Shown here: one piece after another, positions 8,223 to 15,466 of the stretch
Numbering within the stretch: position 1 is the first letter of the stretch
Layout: every line of letters begins with the position of its first letter
DNA from: REBR01 sp033721915
GTDB lineage: Bacteria > Pseudomonadota > Gammaproteobacteria > Pseudomonadales > Oleiphilaceae
DNA: 18,334 nt
Assembly (NCBI GenBank): GCA_033721915.1
Contig: JAWWAC010000058.1
Coordinates: 1-18,334, forward strand
Direction: 5' to 3'
Made by a program: the position numbers and the translations under genes
Notes under the pieces: model-generated
The model's database searches: none
Seen by the model: the letters and a program-made list of their open reading frames with translations, nothing else
Told to the model about the DNA's origin: nothing

Positions 8223-9554
8223 TCAGTGCGGAAGCACACGAATTCCGATCCCGGAAAGCCAACGCTCATCCTCCTCCAGACAGACCACTGCGGGGTCTTC
8301 CGGTTGCCGGTAATAGAAACCCAGGCGCATGCTGTAGAAGCCACGGATATCGTCACTCCAGTGGCCACCCTCGCCAAGGGTGTGCTCCCTGAGGAGGGCA
8401 TTGAGCCTCTCGCAGCTGGCGGTGGCGGAAAAGTCCGTCACGGCCTCATCACGGATACGGGAATAGTCCGAGCCTTTACGGAACCGGACTATGGCCTTCC
8501 TCAGCCCCTCGACGGAATCCACCAGAACGCCGTTATGGTCATGAATCCGTTCTTTTGAGCCGATATGGGCGCCTCCGAACATCACAACCGGGGTGCCTGA
8601 CATCAACGCTTCCGCCACGGCAATGAAGGAGCCCTCACGAAACGACAGGGCACAGAACAGTTTGGCCCGCTTGAAATACCGCCTGAGTTCTTCCTGGGGC
8701 GGATTCTCAATCACCTCAACCCGGTGAGCCACGCCGTATAGCGCCGCCTCCCGCAGGAGGCTCTCACGGGTACGCCCTCCCCAGGGCACACCGACACAGG
8801 TGGCGGTCACGGATTCCGGCAACTGACTCAATGCCTTGAACAGAATCCAGTGGCGTTTGAACTCGGCAAAGTTGGCCACCATCAGGCAGTCGATATCCCG
8901 CTCCAGTGGTTCCGTTGCGTAGAAGTGCTCATTCACCCAGCTGGCGGCATTGAAGGGCAATGGCTGGCAAAGCGGACCGAGACGATGGCAGAGCGCTCTT
9001 TCACCCTGGTTGACCGGCATGACATGAAAGGGCTGTCTGGACAATGCGGCCAGACGCAGCAGTGGTGGTGAAAACAGCCCTGTCCAGGAGGGCATGAAAA
9101 GCAGCCGGTAGCGGGATTCAAGCTGGTGGAACTGGCCAGGGTTGCGAACGAGTTTTTCCAGCTCGCGCTCGAAGGAAACCAGCAGCACACCTCGCTCGGA
9201 CGGACTGACATAAGGTTTGATAACCAGGGAATTGCACAGATCCAGCGCCGCCAGCGGAGTCTCGTTCGACTGGGATGGCGTAACAGGACAAAGCCATTCC
9301 ATGGCCTTAGCCATCAGAAAGCGGCTGGCAGTGAGTCCCGGAAAATACGCAAAAACGGTGACCAGCAGGGTCCCTTTGTCCTGGGGTGAGCTGCGGAGGG
9401 GAATGGTGACTGAGCGTAAAAGGGCCAGAAAGGCGGAAGCGTTTTTTTCCCGCACTGCGTTGCGCAGTTCTGTTTTCAGGCGTTTCAGACGCTTGGGCTT
9501 GGCAAGCCCTGATGGTGACTGGGGGTCTTTGGCACGACTCTGCGGCACTTTCAC
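8223..9554 (-). CDS. GT4-like glycosyltransferase with basic N-terminal extension
   Basis: A 443-residue protein that starts with a lysine/arginine-rich stretch (residues 8-37). The N-terminal domain does not show the usual glycine-loop opening and I do not recognise it. The C-terminal half is a Glyco_trans_1 donor domain: CLMVANFAEFKRHW (223-236), VEVIENPPQEELRRYFKRAK (279-298) and FREGSFIAVAEALMSGTPVV (305-324), with E307 and E315 as the conserved pair. It is therefore likely a glycosyltransferase of divergent type. The start is GTG at 9554 with a strong AAAAAGG site five to seven bases upstream; no ATG lies nearby. It is the first gene after the hairpin-rich gap behind the secreted protein, so it may depend on read-through or an internal promoter. 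Confidence 0.78.
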   Translation of the reverse strand: MKVPQSRAKDPQSPSGLAKPKRLKRLKTELRNAVREKNASAFLALLRSVTIPLRSSPQDKGTLLVTVFAYFPGLTASRFLMAKAMEWLCPVTPSQSNETPLAALDLCNSLVIKPYVSPSERGVLLVSFERELEKLVRNPGQFHQLESRYRLLFMPSWTGLFSPPLLRLAALSRQPFHVMPVNQGERALCHRLGPLCQPLPFNAASWVNEHFYATEPLERDIDCLMVANFAEFKRHWILFKALSQLPESVTATCVGVPWGGRTRESLLREAALYGVAHRVEVIENPPQEELRRYFKRAKLFCALSFREGSFIAVAEALMSGTPVVMFGGAHIGSKERIHDHNGVLVDSVEGLRKAIVRFRKGSDYSRIRDEAVTDFSATASCERLNALLREHTLGEGGHWSDDIRGFYSMRLGFYYRQPEDPAVVCLEEDERWLSGIGIRVLPH

Positions 9555-9599
9555 AAAATTCCTTTTTCAGTGAACAACAAACGCCAGACAACAAGACAA

Positions 9600-9625
9600 C
9601 CCCGGAGCCCTGAGGGACTCCGGGG
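9600..9625 (-). terminator. Candidate rho-independent terminator after the secreted-protein gene
   Basis: An inverted repeat with perfect 8-base arms (CCCCGGAG and CTCCGGGG) and a short interior that partly pairs. On the minus strand it is followed by TTGTCTTGTTGTCTGG, a T-rich but interrupted tract. It lies 83 bases after the stop of the secreted-protein gene and 46 bases before the next gene start. The interrupted T tract suggests partial termination, which would lower expression of the downstream glycosyltransferases relative to the secreted protein. Confidence 0.6.
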
Positions 9626-9636
9626 AAGCCGTCAAT

Positions 9637-9719
9637 CACTGGCCAGTGCGCTGACTCCACTGAAACGCATCCTGAATGTTTCAGCGGTCAGGCCCTCTGC
9701 TTCAGGGTTATTCAACCCT
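9637..9719 (-). repeat. Series of small inverted repeats in the 3' region of the secreted-protein gene
   Basis: Three further inverted repeats sit between the stop codon and the terminator-like hairpin: AGGGTT/AACCCT around the stop codon (9704-9719, 4-base loop), CTGAAAC/GTTTCAG (9660-9684, 11-base loop) and the perfect palindrome CACTGGCCAGTG (9637-9648). They may stabilise the mRNA 3' end or act with the terminator. None has a T tract. Their function is not shown by the sequence. Confidence 0.45.
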
Positions 9720-11003
9720 CAGTTCAGGACTTTCCGGGCACTCCATGCAAACCCGGAAGCCTTCCTGGTTGGCATTGCCCTCTCCATCCACAATATACAG
9801 GAAGAAATCCTCGTTCGCTGTTAAATGTCGCGGGTTGAATTCCACCTTGATCCGGCTGTCTTCCCACTCCAGCGGCACCTGCAGAGCCTTGTCGGTGCAC
9901 TCGCTCCAGGTGGGCGCCTCACAGGCCGCAACATGGTGCCAGCTGTCATCAATATAGAGGTGGTCGTAATAGATGTAGGACCCCGGTTGAGCGCCGTTGG
10001 ACACCTGACTCTGATAGACAATGTCGTATTTGCCGGGACGGCTGTCATTTCTCATGACGATTTTGTGGTCATAATGTTGTGTGTTGTCCATTCTGAAATC
10101 CAGAATGCCATCCCGTGTGTTCAGACTGCCTGACTGGTAATACACCTCTTCGGATTTCCACACATGCTCTCTCTGACGCAGTGGGATATCCATGCTGCCA
10201 TTCCAGAACATGCCGTCCGTACCCTCTGGCAACAGGTTGAACTTCTTGTCCCTGCCCGCGCCAAGGTGGATATTGTTGTTGTATTGCTGGTTCCACAGGC
10301 GGAAGGTTTTGAAATTAAAGGTCCTGTAGGTGCCCGTGGGGTAAGTGGAGGTCCCTTCGGTGTTTTCAAAGGTGGCCGTCTCGGTGGTCATCACCTCGCC
10401 ATATTCAAAATCCGTGGGATTATCGCCGTTAATGCTGCCACCGGATTTCTCGTAATAGATCGCGTATCGATTACTGCCATCCTCGGAGACGGACTGGATT
10501 ACGCCCGTCGCGCCGGAGCTTTGACCCGTGACGGTTTGCCCCGCCTCAGGCTGGCCTTCCATGTTGGTGACACGGGTACGGATGGAGAAATCCTTTGAGG
10601 TATCAAAGTCCTCGTAAGTACGGCGGAAAACAAACAGCTGGTCCGACTGGAACTCGACACCCCCCAGGGCCGCACCGGATGAACGCCCGTGATCAAAGCG
10701 CCAGGACTGACTGGAATTGCCGGATATCTTCTCGGCGCTTGGCTCCCCATTGACGCTGCCACTCCAGCTGGTGTGTCGACCGACATCACGGGGCTGGGAA
10801 CCATGATCCGATTCCCAGAGGAAATACGGGCGGGGATTTTCCTTTTCGGAAAACCCTTCACCATGAATGGTCAGGCTTTCACCCGCCTTGATCTGCCCCT
10901 CTACCGTATGTATCACTGGGTTGGCCTGTGCCAGGTTGCCGGCCAGGAGGAGACAGGCTGAAGCCGCTACCGCGCGGAAACCCTGCAGCTCTTTACTTAC
11001 CAT
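9708..11003 (-). CDS. Secreted multidomain protein of unknown function in EPS locus
   Basis: A 431-residue protein with a clear signal peptide: K4/R10, a hydrophobic stretch AVAASACLLLAGNL and a cleavage site after AQA (residue 27). Residues 29-60 (IHTVEGQIKAGESLTIHGEG region) resemble an IPT/TIG-like immunoglobulin fold opening. Residues 150-215 contain TVTGQSSGATGVI, a pattern seen in surface and phage structural proteins. Residues 225-355 are aromatic and strand-rich and may be a concanavalin-like jelly roll (VWKSEEVYY, NTRDGILDFRMDN, IYYDHLYIDD). A tail module follows (SWHHVAACEAPTW to FFLYIVDGEGNANQEGF). The mature protein has four cysteines (C361, C369, C419, C422), possibly two disulfides. 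There is no PEP-CTERM tail, LPXTG motif or lipobox. ATG 11003 is preferred over ATG 11021 because AAGG lies about 9 bases upstream. It could be a matrix protein, a lectin or a polysaccharide lyase; none is proven. Confidence 0.75.
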   Translation of the reverse strand: MVSKELQGFRAVAASACLLLAGNLAQANPVIHTVEGQIKAGESLTIHGEGFSEKENPRPYFLWESDHGSQPRDVGRHTSWSGSVNGEPSAEKISGNSSQSWRFDHGRSSGAALGGVEFQSDQLFVFRRTYEDFDTSKDFSIRTRVTNMEGQPEAGQTVTGQSSGATGVIQSVSEDGSNRYAIYYEKSGGSINGDNPTDFEYGEVMTTETATFENTEGTSTYPTGTYRTFNFKTFRLWNQQYNNNIHLGAGRDKKFNLLPEGTDGMFWNGSMDIPLRQREHVWKSEEVYYQSGSLNTRDGILDFRMDNTQHYDHKIVMRNDSRPGKYDIVYQSQVSNGAQPGSYIYYDHLYIDDSWHHVAACEAPTWSECTDKALQVPLEWEDSRIKVEFNPRHLTANEDFFLYIVDGEGNANQEGFRVCMECPESPELRVE

Positions 11004-11024
11004 TTTATCGTACCTTGTCATTGG

Positions 11025-11096
11025 GTTTTACATTGTTTAACCAGTGTAAAAGGCTCTCGACGCTCGGTATAGGCGGTTCGTTTTGCATTGTTTTAC
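11025..11096 (-). promoter_or_regulatory. Upstream control region of the secreted-protein gene with repeated 17-base motif
   Basis: The 197-base gap before the secreted-protein gene is AT-rich, unlike its surroundings. Read on the plus strand, GTTTTACATTGTTTAAC (11025-11041) and GTTTTGCATTGTTTTAC (11080-11096) agree at 15 of 17 positions and start 55 bases apart. The first copy also forms half of an inverted repeat, TTTTACA/TGTAAAA (11026-11051), 23-48 bases before the start codon. On the minus strand a TATACC hexamer (11066-11071) could be a -10, but the matching -35 position (AAAACA) is weak and falls inside the second repeat copy. This looks like an operator pair around a promoter needing an activator. 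The binding protein cannot be named. Confidence 0.45.
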
Positions 11097-11158
11097 GTTT
11101 TGTACAGCTCAGGTAACGGCACTTCTCACCCGGTACATGGCGCACGATTCTACGCAAA

Positions 11159-11182
11159 CAGCACCACGGCTTTTGTGGACTG
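11159..11182 (-). terminator. Weak hairpin just after a GT4 gene
   Basis: About 20 bases past the GT4 stop (11201) the minus strand can form CAG-CCAC / GTGG-CTG with a small internal loop and a 7-base apical loop, followed by only TTTG. It may slow or end transcription before the secreted-protein control region. The short T run makes it a poor intrinsic terminator. Confidence 0.25.
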
Positions 11183-11200
11183 TGTTGGCTTTTTGAACTG

Positions 11201-12247
11201 TTAAGGCAATTTCATCTCCAGAGAGGCAATACGCTCCCGGTTGCTCTGGGTCAGCTCGGATTTCAGTGCCGCCACCTGGCGACTGAACTCGTGATAGCCC
11301 TGCAGTAGCCGGTGCAGGCCTGCCTCTATGCCCTGCGGGCTGTTGTCCACAAAGACAAAACCCTGCCGGAAGTGGGTCCTGAGTGCGGCGCTGTCCGAGA
11401 GCAGGCCGGGCTTCTCCAGTGCCACCGCTTCATAGGCACCGCAGTTGAGGCAGTGTTCCCGGCGGGTCAGAACGATAACCCCGTCGGCACTGGACAGTGC
11501 CTGCTGATAGTCGGTCTCGGAGAGAAAACCCAGCAACTGCACAGAGCCGGGCACCCCGTCCCGTGACAGATCCCGGGCGATGCTGCCACGGGGTCTGCCG
11601 GTAATACCCAGACGCATCACCTGGGGCGAAAAAGCCGAGGCCGCCCGGATCACCGCCTCTATGGGCTCGTCCTCTGACCAGGTACAGATACACAGCAGAT
11701 TCAGTGGGCCGCCACTGGCAGAATCCGGCACCGGTCCTCTTACCGGCCTGTTATCGGCCCCGTGGCTGAGCCCGGGAAACTGTGGCAGTGGGTCGGGCAC
11801 CACCACGGGGTGACCTCCCCAAGCCAGACAGGTGTCAGCCAGAGCCTGGTTGGTGACAATCACCCGGTCGGCATGACGCACAATAAATCGGGCAAGGGTA
11901 TTGAGCAGGCCATTGCGCCCTTCCAGGGGGTAAAGGCCACTGTTATGGGCATCAATGATGGCTTTATAACGCCACAGTGGCTTGAGCAGGACCACCATCA
12001 GGCTCAGTACAATGGAAGGATTCTGGGCAAACACCGTGAGGGGCTTTTCACGGTGAAGCACCGCCAGTGTGCGGAGCAACAGTACCGGGTAGCGTGTGAG
12101 CCTGGGACGATGACTGATCAGCTCATGCAGCCGGGCGTTGAGTGCCCGGCTCATGCTGCGGTTGCGACGCTGGATCTCCCAGGTCAGCCAGACGCGCCCT
12201 CCCCGGGACGGTACGGCTGTTTCTGTTTCCGTGGTTTCAGGATGCAT
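11201..12247 (-). CDS. GT4-like glycosyltransferase (GT-B fold)
   Basis: A 348-residue protein. VWLTWEIQRRNRSMSRALNA (19-38) and TVFAQNPSIVLSLM (71-84) form the acceptor-side domain, and IIDAHNSGLYP (97-107) and HADRVIVTNQALAD (125-138) are typical of the GT4/glucuronosyltransferase-like group. The donor domain shows CTWSEDEPIEAVIRAA (188-203), LGITGRPRG (213-221) and a modified signature EHCLNCGAYEAVALEKPGLL (264-283) with glutamates E264 and E273. The frame runs to 12412, but that would overlap the preceding gene by 176 bases. ATG 12247 overlaps its stop by only 11 bases and has AGGGAG about 8 bases upstream. It probably adds one sugar to the lipid-linked chain; the donor is unknown. Confidence 0.83.
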   Translation of the reverse strand: MHPETTETETAVPSRGGRVWLTWEIQRRNRSMSRALNARLHELISHRPRLTRYPVLLLRTLAVLHREKPLTVFAQNPSIVLSLMVVLLKPLWRYKAIIDAHNSGLYPLEGRNGLLNTLARFIVRHADRVIVTNQALADTCLAWGGHPVVVPDPLPQFPGLSHGADNRPVRGPVPDSASGGPLNLLCICTWSEDEPIEAVIRAASAFSPQVMRLGITGRPRGSIARDLSRDGVPGSVQLLGFLSETDYQQALSSADGVIVLTRREHCLNCGAYEAVALEKPGLLSDSAALRTHFRQGFVFVDNSPQGIEAGLHRLLQGYHEFSRQVAALKSELTQSNRERIASLEMKLP

Positions 12248-13346
12248 CAAGAACTCCCTGATAAAAGGCTCTGTAACGGGCTTCCATGGCCTCGGCGGTA
12301 TAGTGCTGATGAAAACGGCGCCAGGCCTGCCGGGTTTTCTGCGCCGCCACGTCAGGTTGCTGAAAAAACACCTCCAGTGCGTCGGCCAGATGCGGCCATT
12401 CCGTCGAGGCACTCAGAAACCCCAGCCGCCCCTGCTCAAGCACAACGGGAATTTCCCCCACCGGAGTGGCCACCACCGGTGTCTGCTCCCGCATGGCCTC
12501 CAGCAGTGTCAGCGGCAGACCTTCCGTCACGGAGGAGATCACCAGTGCCCGTGCGTTATGGATCAGCCGGGCCGGTGATGGCACAAAACCGTAAAACAGC
12601 ACCCGATCCTGCAGTGCTGACTGCGCCACCAGTGCCTCCAGGGCGGGTCTTTCAGGGCCATCACCGGCGATCACCAGCTTCAGCGGGGGTTCCGTGGGCG
12701 GGAGGTCGGCAATCAGGCGTGCAAAGGCACGGATCAGACGGTCCAGTGCCTTTTCCCGGGACAGTCGGCCAATGGCCAGTAGATACTGTTCCGGCAATGG
12801 GGTGACACCACTGCCATTGTGGGGGCGCTGTTGCCCGGTGGTGATGCCGTTGTGGATCAGTTGCAGGTGCCGATGGCCCCGGAAGCTGTGTTGCAGCGGT
12901 GAACTGACCACGGCGACACCCTCGGCCAGACGAAGGAACCTGTGATCCAGAAGACGGTACAGCCCCAGCCTGGAGAACCACCGGGTCGCCGTATAGCCAT
13001 GGACCGTTGCCACCATGGGAGGGCGGCCCCGGCGCTGAAAGGGCAGATTGAGCAGGATATCGAATTTGTAGCCATGGGAGTGCAGCAGCTGGTAGCCCTG
13101 TTGCCGTGCCCAGTCGAGTATGCGCCGGCTCTCGACCGGCCTGAGTCCACTGGCCTGCCGCCAGGCCACTAGCGGCAGATTCAGTTTCCGGGCCTCCGCC
13201 TCAAGGGCCTTGTGGGCACAACCGGGCTCACCGACACTGAAGATCATCGGTTCAAGGCCGGCTCTGAGCTGCTCCGCCACCAGAGCCAGAAGCATCTTCT
13301 CTGCGCCGTAGAGCCCGCCGCTGTCAATCAGGTGCAGTACTTTCAT
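12237..13346 (-). CDS. Glycosyltransferase family 4
   Basis: A 369-residue GT-B enzyme. It opens MKVLHLIDSGGLYGAEKMLL, with the glycine-rich acceptor loop, and contains LLHSHGYKFDILL (87-99) and VATVHGYTA (112-120). The donor domain has LLAIGRLSREKALDRLIRAF (189-208), LVIAGDGPER (224-233) and SSVTEGLPLTLLEAMREQTP (271-290), with E275 and E283 in the conserved spacing, then GEIPVVL (297-303). All core residues are present. It starts 6 bases after the membrane GT2 stop with GAGG about 10 bases upstream. The HSHGYKFD segment and overall form resemble GT4 members common in exosortase-linked EPS loci. It should act on the cytoplasmic face on a lipid-linked intermediate. Confidence 0.88.
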   Translation of the reverse strand: MKVLHLIDSGGLYGAEKMLLALVAEQLRAGLEPMIFSVGEPGCAHKALEAEARKLNLPLVAWRQASGLRPVESRRILDWARQQGYQLLHSHGYKFDILLNLPFQRRGRPPMVATVHGYTATRWFSRLGLYRLLDHRFLRLAEGVAVVSSPLQHSFRGHRHLQLIHNGITTGQQRPHNGSGVTPLPEQYLLAIGRLSREKALDRLIRAFARLIADLPPTEPPLKLVIAGDGPERPALEALVAQSALQDRVLFYGFVPSPARLIHNARALVISSVTEGLPLTLLEAMREQTPVVATPVGEIPVVLEQGRLGFLSASTEWPHLADALEVFFQQPDVAAQKTRQAWRRFHQHYTAEAMEARYRAFYQGVLDAS

Positions 13347-13352
13347 GGCTTA

Positions 13353-14504
13353 TCAACCTCGCCGGGGGGTCCAGAGCACTTTCTTCTCCCCCCGCCAGTA
13401 GGCTCTTGCGGCCTGGTAGCAGGCGGCATTCAACAGCACCAAGTAATAGGGCACCCCAAGCAGTGGCGGCAGGTGGGACCGCGCCCTGCGGCGGTGCCCA
13501 AGGCAGGCCAGTCCATAAAACCCCAGCTGTCCCCACAGGGCTGCCGAGTACCAGCCTCCCTGACCAGCCAGTATCAGCGACAGGCACGCCAGTGCCACAA
13601 GGGGAATAAAGGCGTAATAGCGCAGGAGCTTGTGGGACAACAGCTGCAGTGAAAAGACCCCGTAGCGCACGGGGTTCAGCAGGTGACGCATATCCTTGAG
13701 TGCCCACAGGGCCCGCAGTGACACACGCACCCTCATGCTGAATTCACTCTCGGCGTCTTCCAGTGCCGCCTCCCTGAGAATGGCCCGTGGCTGGTACACC
13801 ACCCGATGGCCCTTCTCCACCACCTTCAGTGGCTGCACAAAGTCCGGCAACTGGTCCGCCCGGAGGGGCTCATAGAGGGAGCGGCGCATGGCATCAATGC
13901 CACCGTCCACACCGACCATGGAGCCAATGGCGGTTTCGTAACGGCGCAGCCAGTTTTCGTATTTCATGTAGGCACTGCAGCCATCCCCCATAAGGGAGCC
14001 GTCGCGGTGGGTGTACACCATTTTGCCGCTGGCATAGCCCACAGAGGGGTCGGCGAACGGGGCCACCAGGTGGGAGATGGCATCACTGGCCCACAGGGAG
14101 TTGGCATCGCTGAACAGCAGTATTTCCCCATTGGCCTGTGTCACCAGACGATTCAGCCCGGCGGTCTTGCCCTGACGGGGTGACTGACGGAACAGCCGGA
14201 TCGAACAGGGAGCCCGGGCGGCGATGGACGCCACGATGTCATCGGTGCCATCGTCGGATTCGTCGGAAATCACCAGGATTTCCAGCCGGTCCGGCGGGTA
14301 GTCCTGATCGATCTTGTTGTGCAGTGTGGCGGCGATGTCGTCCGCCTCGTTATAGGCGGCGATCAGCAGCGACACCCGGGGCCGGTAACCGCTCTGCTCC
14401 GCCACGGGGCGTGGCCGCATTGCCAGGAGGCGTACCAGCAGCGGGTAACCCAGGTAGATATAAACCAGCCCGGCCGCACTGACCCAGAAAAGCCCGGTTA
14501 GCAT
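13353..14504 (-). CDS. Membrane-bound glycosyltransferase family 2
   Basis: A 383-residue protein with an N-terminal membrane segment (3-22), a GT-A catalytic domain and about three C-terminal membrane segments (295-313, 318-336, 347-365). VSLLIAAYNEADDI (44-57), VISDESDDGT (78-87) and LLFSDANSLW (129-138) are the GT2 motifs; the usual DXD reads DAN here. QGKTAGLNRL (111-120) and the later RVSLRALWAL (260-269) are typical of membrane GT2 enzymes in EPS loci. The start at 14504 is well supported: GGAGG lies five bases before the ATG, which overlaps the deacetylase stop (ATGCTAA). The longer frame to 14549 lacks such a site. The C-terminal helices suggest it handles a polyprenyl-linked acceptor or a growing chain. 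Confidence 0.87.
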   Translation of the reverse strand: MLTGLFWVSAAGLVYIYLGYPLLVRLLAMRPRPVAEQSGYRPRVSLLIAAYNEADDIAATLHNKIDQDYPPDRLEILVISDESDDGTDDIVASIAARAPCSIRLFRQSPRQGKTAGLNRLVTQANGEILLFSDANSLWASDAISHLVAPFADPSVGYASGKMVYTHRDGSLMGDGCSAYMKYENWLRRYETAIGSMVGVDGGIDAMRRSLYEPLRADQLPDFVQPLKVVEKGHRVVYQPRAILREAALEDAESEFSMRVRVSLRALWALKDMRHLLNPVRYGVFSLQLLSHKLLRYYAFIPLVALACLSLILAGQGGWYSAALWGQLGFYGLACLGHRRRARSHLPPLLGVPYYLVLLNAACYQAARAYWRGEKKVLWTPRRG

Positions 14505-15433
14505 GAACGACCTCCAGCGGCTTTGACAGGGGGTGTCATGGCCGGACACTCCGGGGGGCGGTCACTCAGGGGTAAAAGGCCCCTGTCCGCCAGCACCTGC
14601 TCCACCGTGGTGAAGGAAAAGTCCTCCAGAAGACGTGCCAGACGGGACTCGCAGCGGTGCAGATTGTTGTAGTGGCGGAATCGGGACAGAGGGCTGACGG
14701 GCACCCTGGGCTGCTCAGGGTCGATCTCCCAGGGATGCAGGTAGAAAATAAAGGGCTCTCCCTGGCGCCGGCACTGTGTCAGCCCCCAGCGGCTGAACCC
14801 ATAGGGGTAAAGCCGGAAGTAGCCACCGCCGGCAATGGGCAGGGTGAAAGGCCCCAGTCGGAGCGTGGTCAGCGGAAACTCCACCAGAGAGGCCCCCTTG
14901 TCCGTGGTCAGCTGGTGGGGCCAGCGTGGACTGCCTGGCATGCCGTAGCGGTCGTGACGAATGGGGAAAATGGAGGAGTCCCAGGTAAAGCCCTCCTCCA
15001 CCAGGATATCCAGTGCCCAGCGTGAAGCGGCGGTAATGGAGTAGCTGGCGGCACGGTAGCCGTTTACTGGCTGTTGTGTCTGGTCTTCCAGTAACGACTT
15101 GGCGCGACGGGTCTCTTCACGAAACACCGCCGGGGTCTGGCGGTAGACCAGCTGATGGCTGAAACCATGGCAGGCAATCTCGTGGCCGGCATCGGCAATA
15201 CGCCGGATCAGCAACGGGGACTTTTCCGCCACCCAGCCCAGCACAAAGAAGGTGCCCTTCACCCCTTTTTCGGCAAACAGCGACAGCAGCCGGTCCGTGT
15301 TGGCCTCGGCACGGTACTCCATGGAATGCCAGTCCCCCGGGTCAATGGACTCGGCCAGGGCCGAGACATGGAAGTAGTCTTCCACATCAATGGTCATGGC
15401 ATTGCGAAGGGTGGTTTCTGTGGTGCTTTTCAT
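14498..15433 (-). CDS. XrtA-locus type polysaccharide deacetylase with DUF3473
   Basis: A 311-residue deacetylase of the kind found in exosortase-linked EPS loci. Motif 1 is MTIDVEDYFHVSAL (D16, D19), motif 2 is ACHGFSHQLVY (H89, H93) and motif 3 is GYRAASYS (125-132), where many relatives have GYRAPS. The C-terminal DUF3473 part shows GGGYFR (202-207), HPWEIDPEQPR (233-243) and FRHY (252-255), then a leucine-rich helix typical of the family. The length is normal. An ATG at 15445 is also possible; 15433 is preferred because AGGGA lies at a usable distance from it but directly abuts the other. It follows the outer-membrane protein by about 30 bases. It probably deacetylates a sugar of the EPS repeat; it has no signal peptide. 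Confidence 0.9.
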   Translation of the reverse strand: MKSTTETTLRNAMTIDVEDYFHVSALAESIDPGDWHSMEYRAEANTDRLLSLFAEKGVKGTFFVLGWVAEKSPLLIRRIADAGHEIACHGFSHQLVYRQTPAVFREETRRAKSLLEDQTQQPVNGYRAASYSITAASRWALDILVEEGFTWDSSIFPIRHDRYGMPGSPRWPHQLTTDKGASLVEFPLTTLRLGPFTLPIAGGGYFRLYPYGFSRWGLTQCRRQGEPFIFYLHPWEIDPEQPRVPVSPLSRFRHYNNLHRCESRLARLLEDFSFTTVEQVLADRGLLPLSDRPPECPAMTPPVKAAGGRSC

Positions 15434-15466
15434 GGTGTTTATCATCCCTGTGGCGGGCGACGGGGT

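Noticed and set aside
9708..11003. Secreted protein as a PEP-CTERM substrate of the XrtA-like locus
   Set aside because: The C-terminus has no PEP motif, no hydrophobic helix and no basic tail; it ends in a short polar stretch after the second cysteine pair.
12248..12412. Longer N-terminus for the GT4-like protein
   Set aside because: The added residues are an out-of-frame reading of the preceding glycosyltransferase gene, and a good ribosome site precedes ATG 12247.
11762..12805. Plus-strand open frame of 347 codons
   Set aside because: It lies antisense across two well-supported glycosyltransferase genes; its translation is proline/arginine/glutamine-rich with no recognisable domain, as expected from the shadow of G+C-rich coding DNA.
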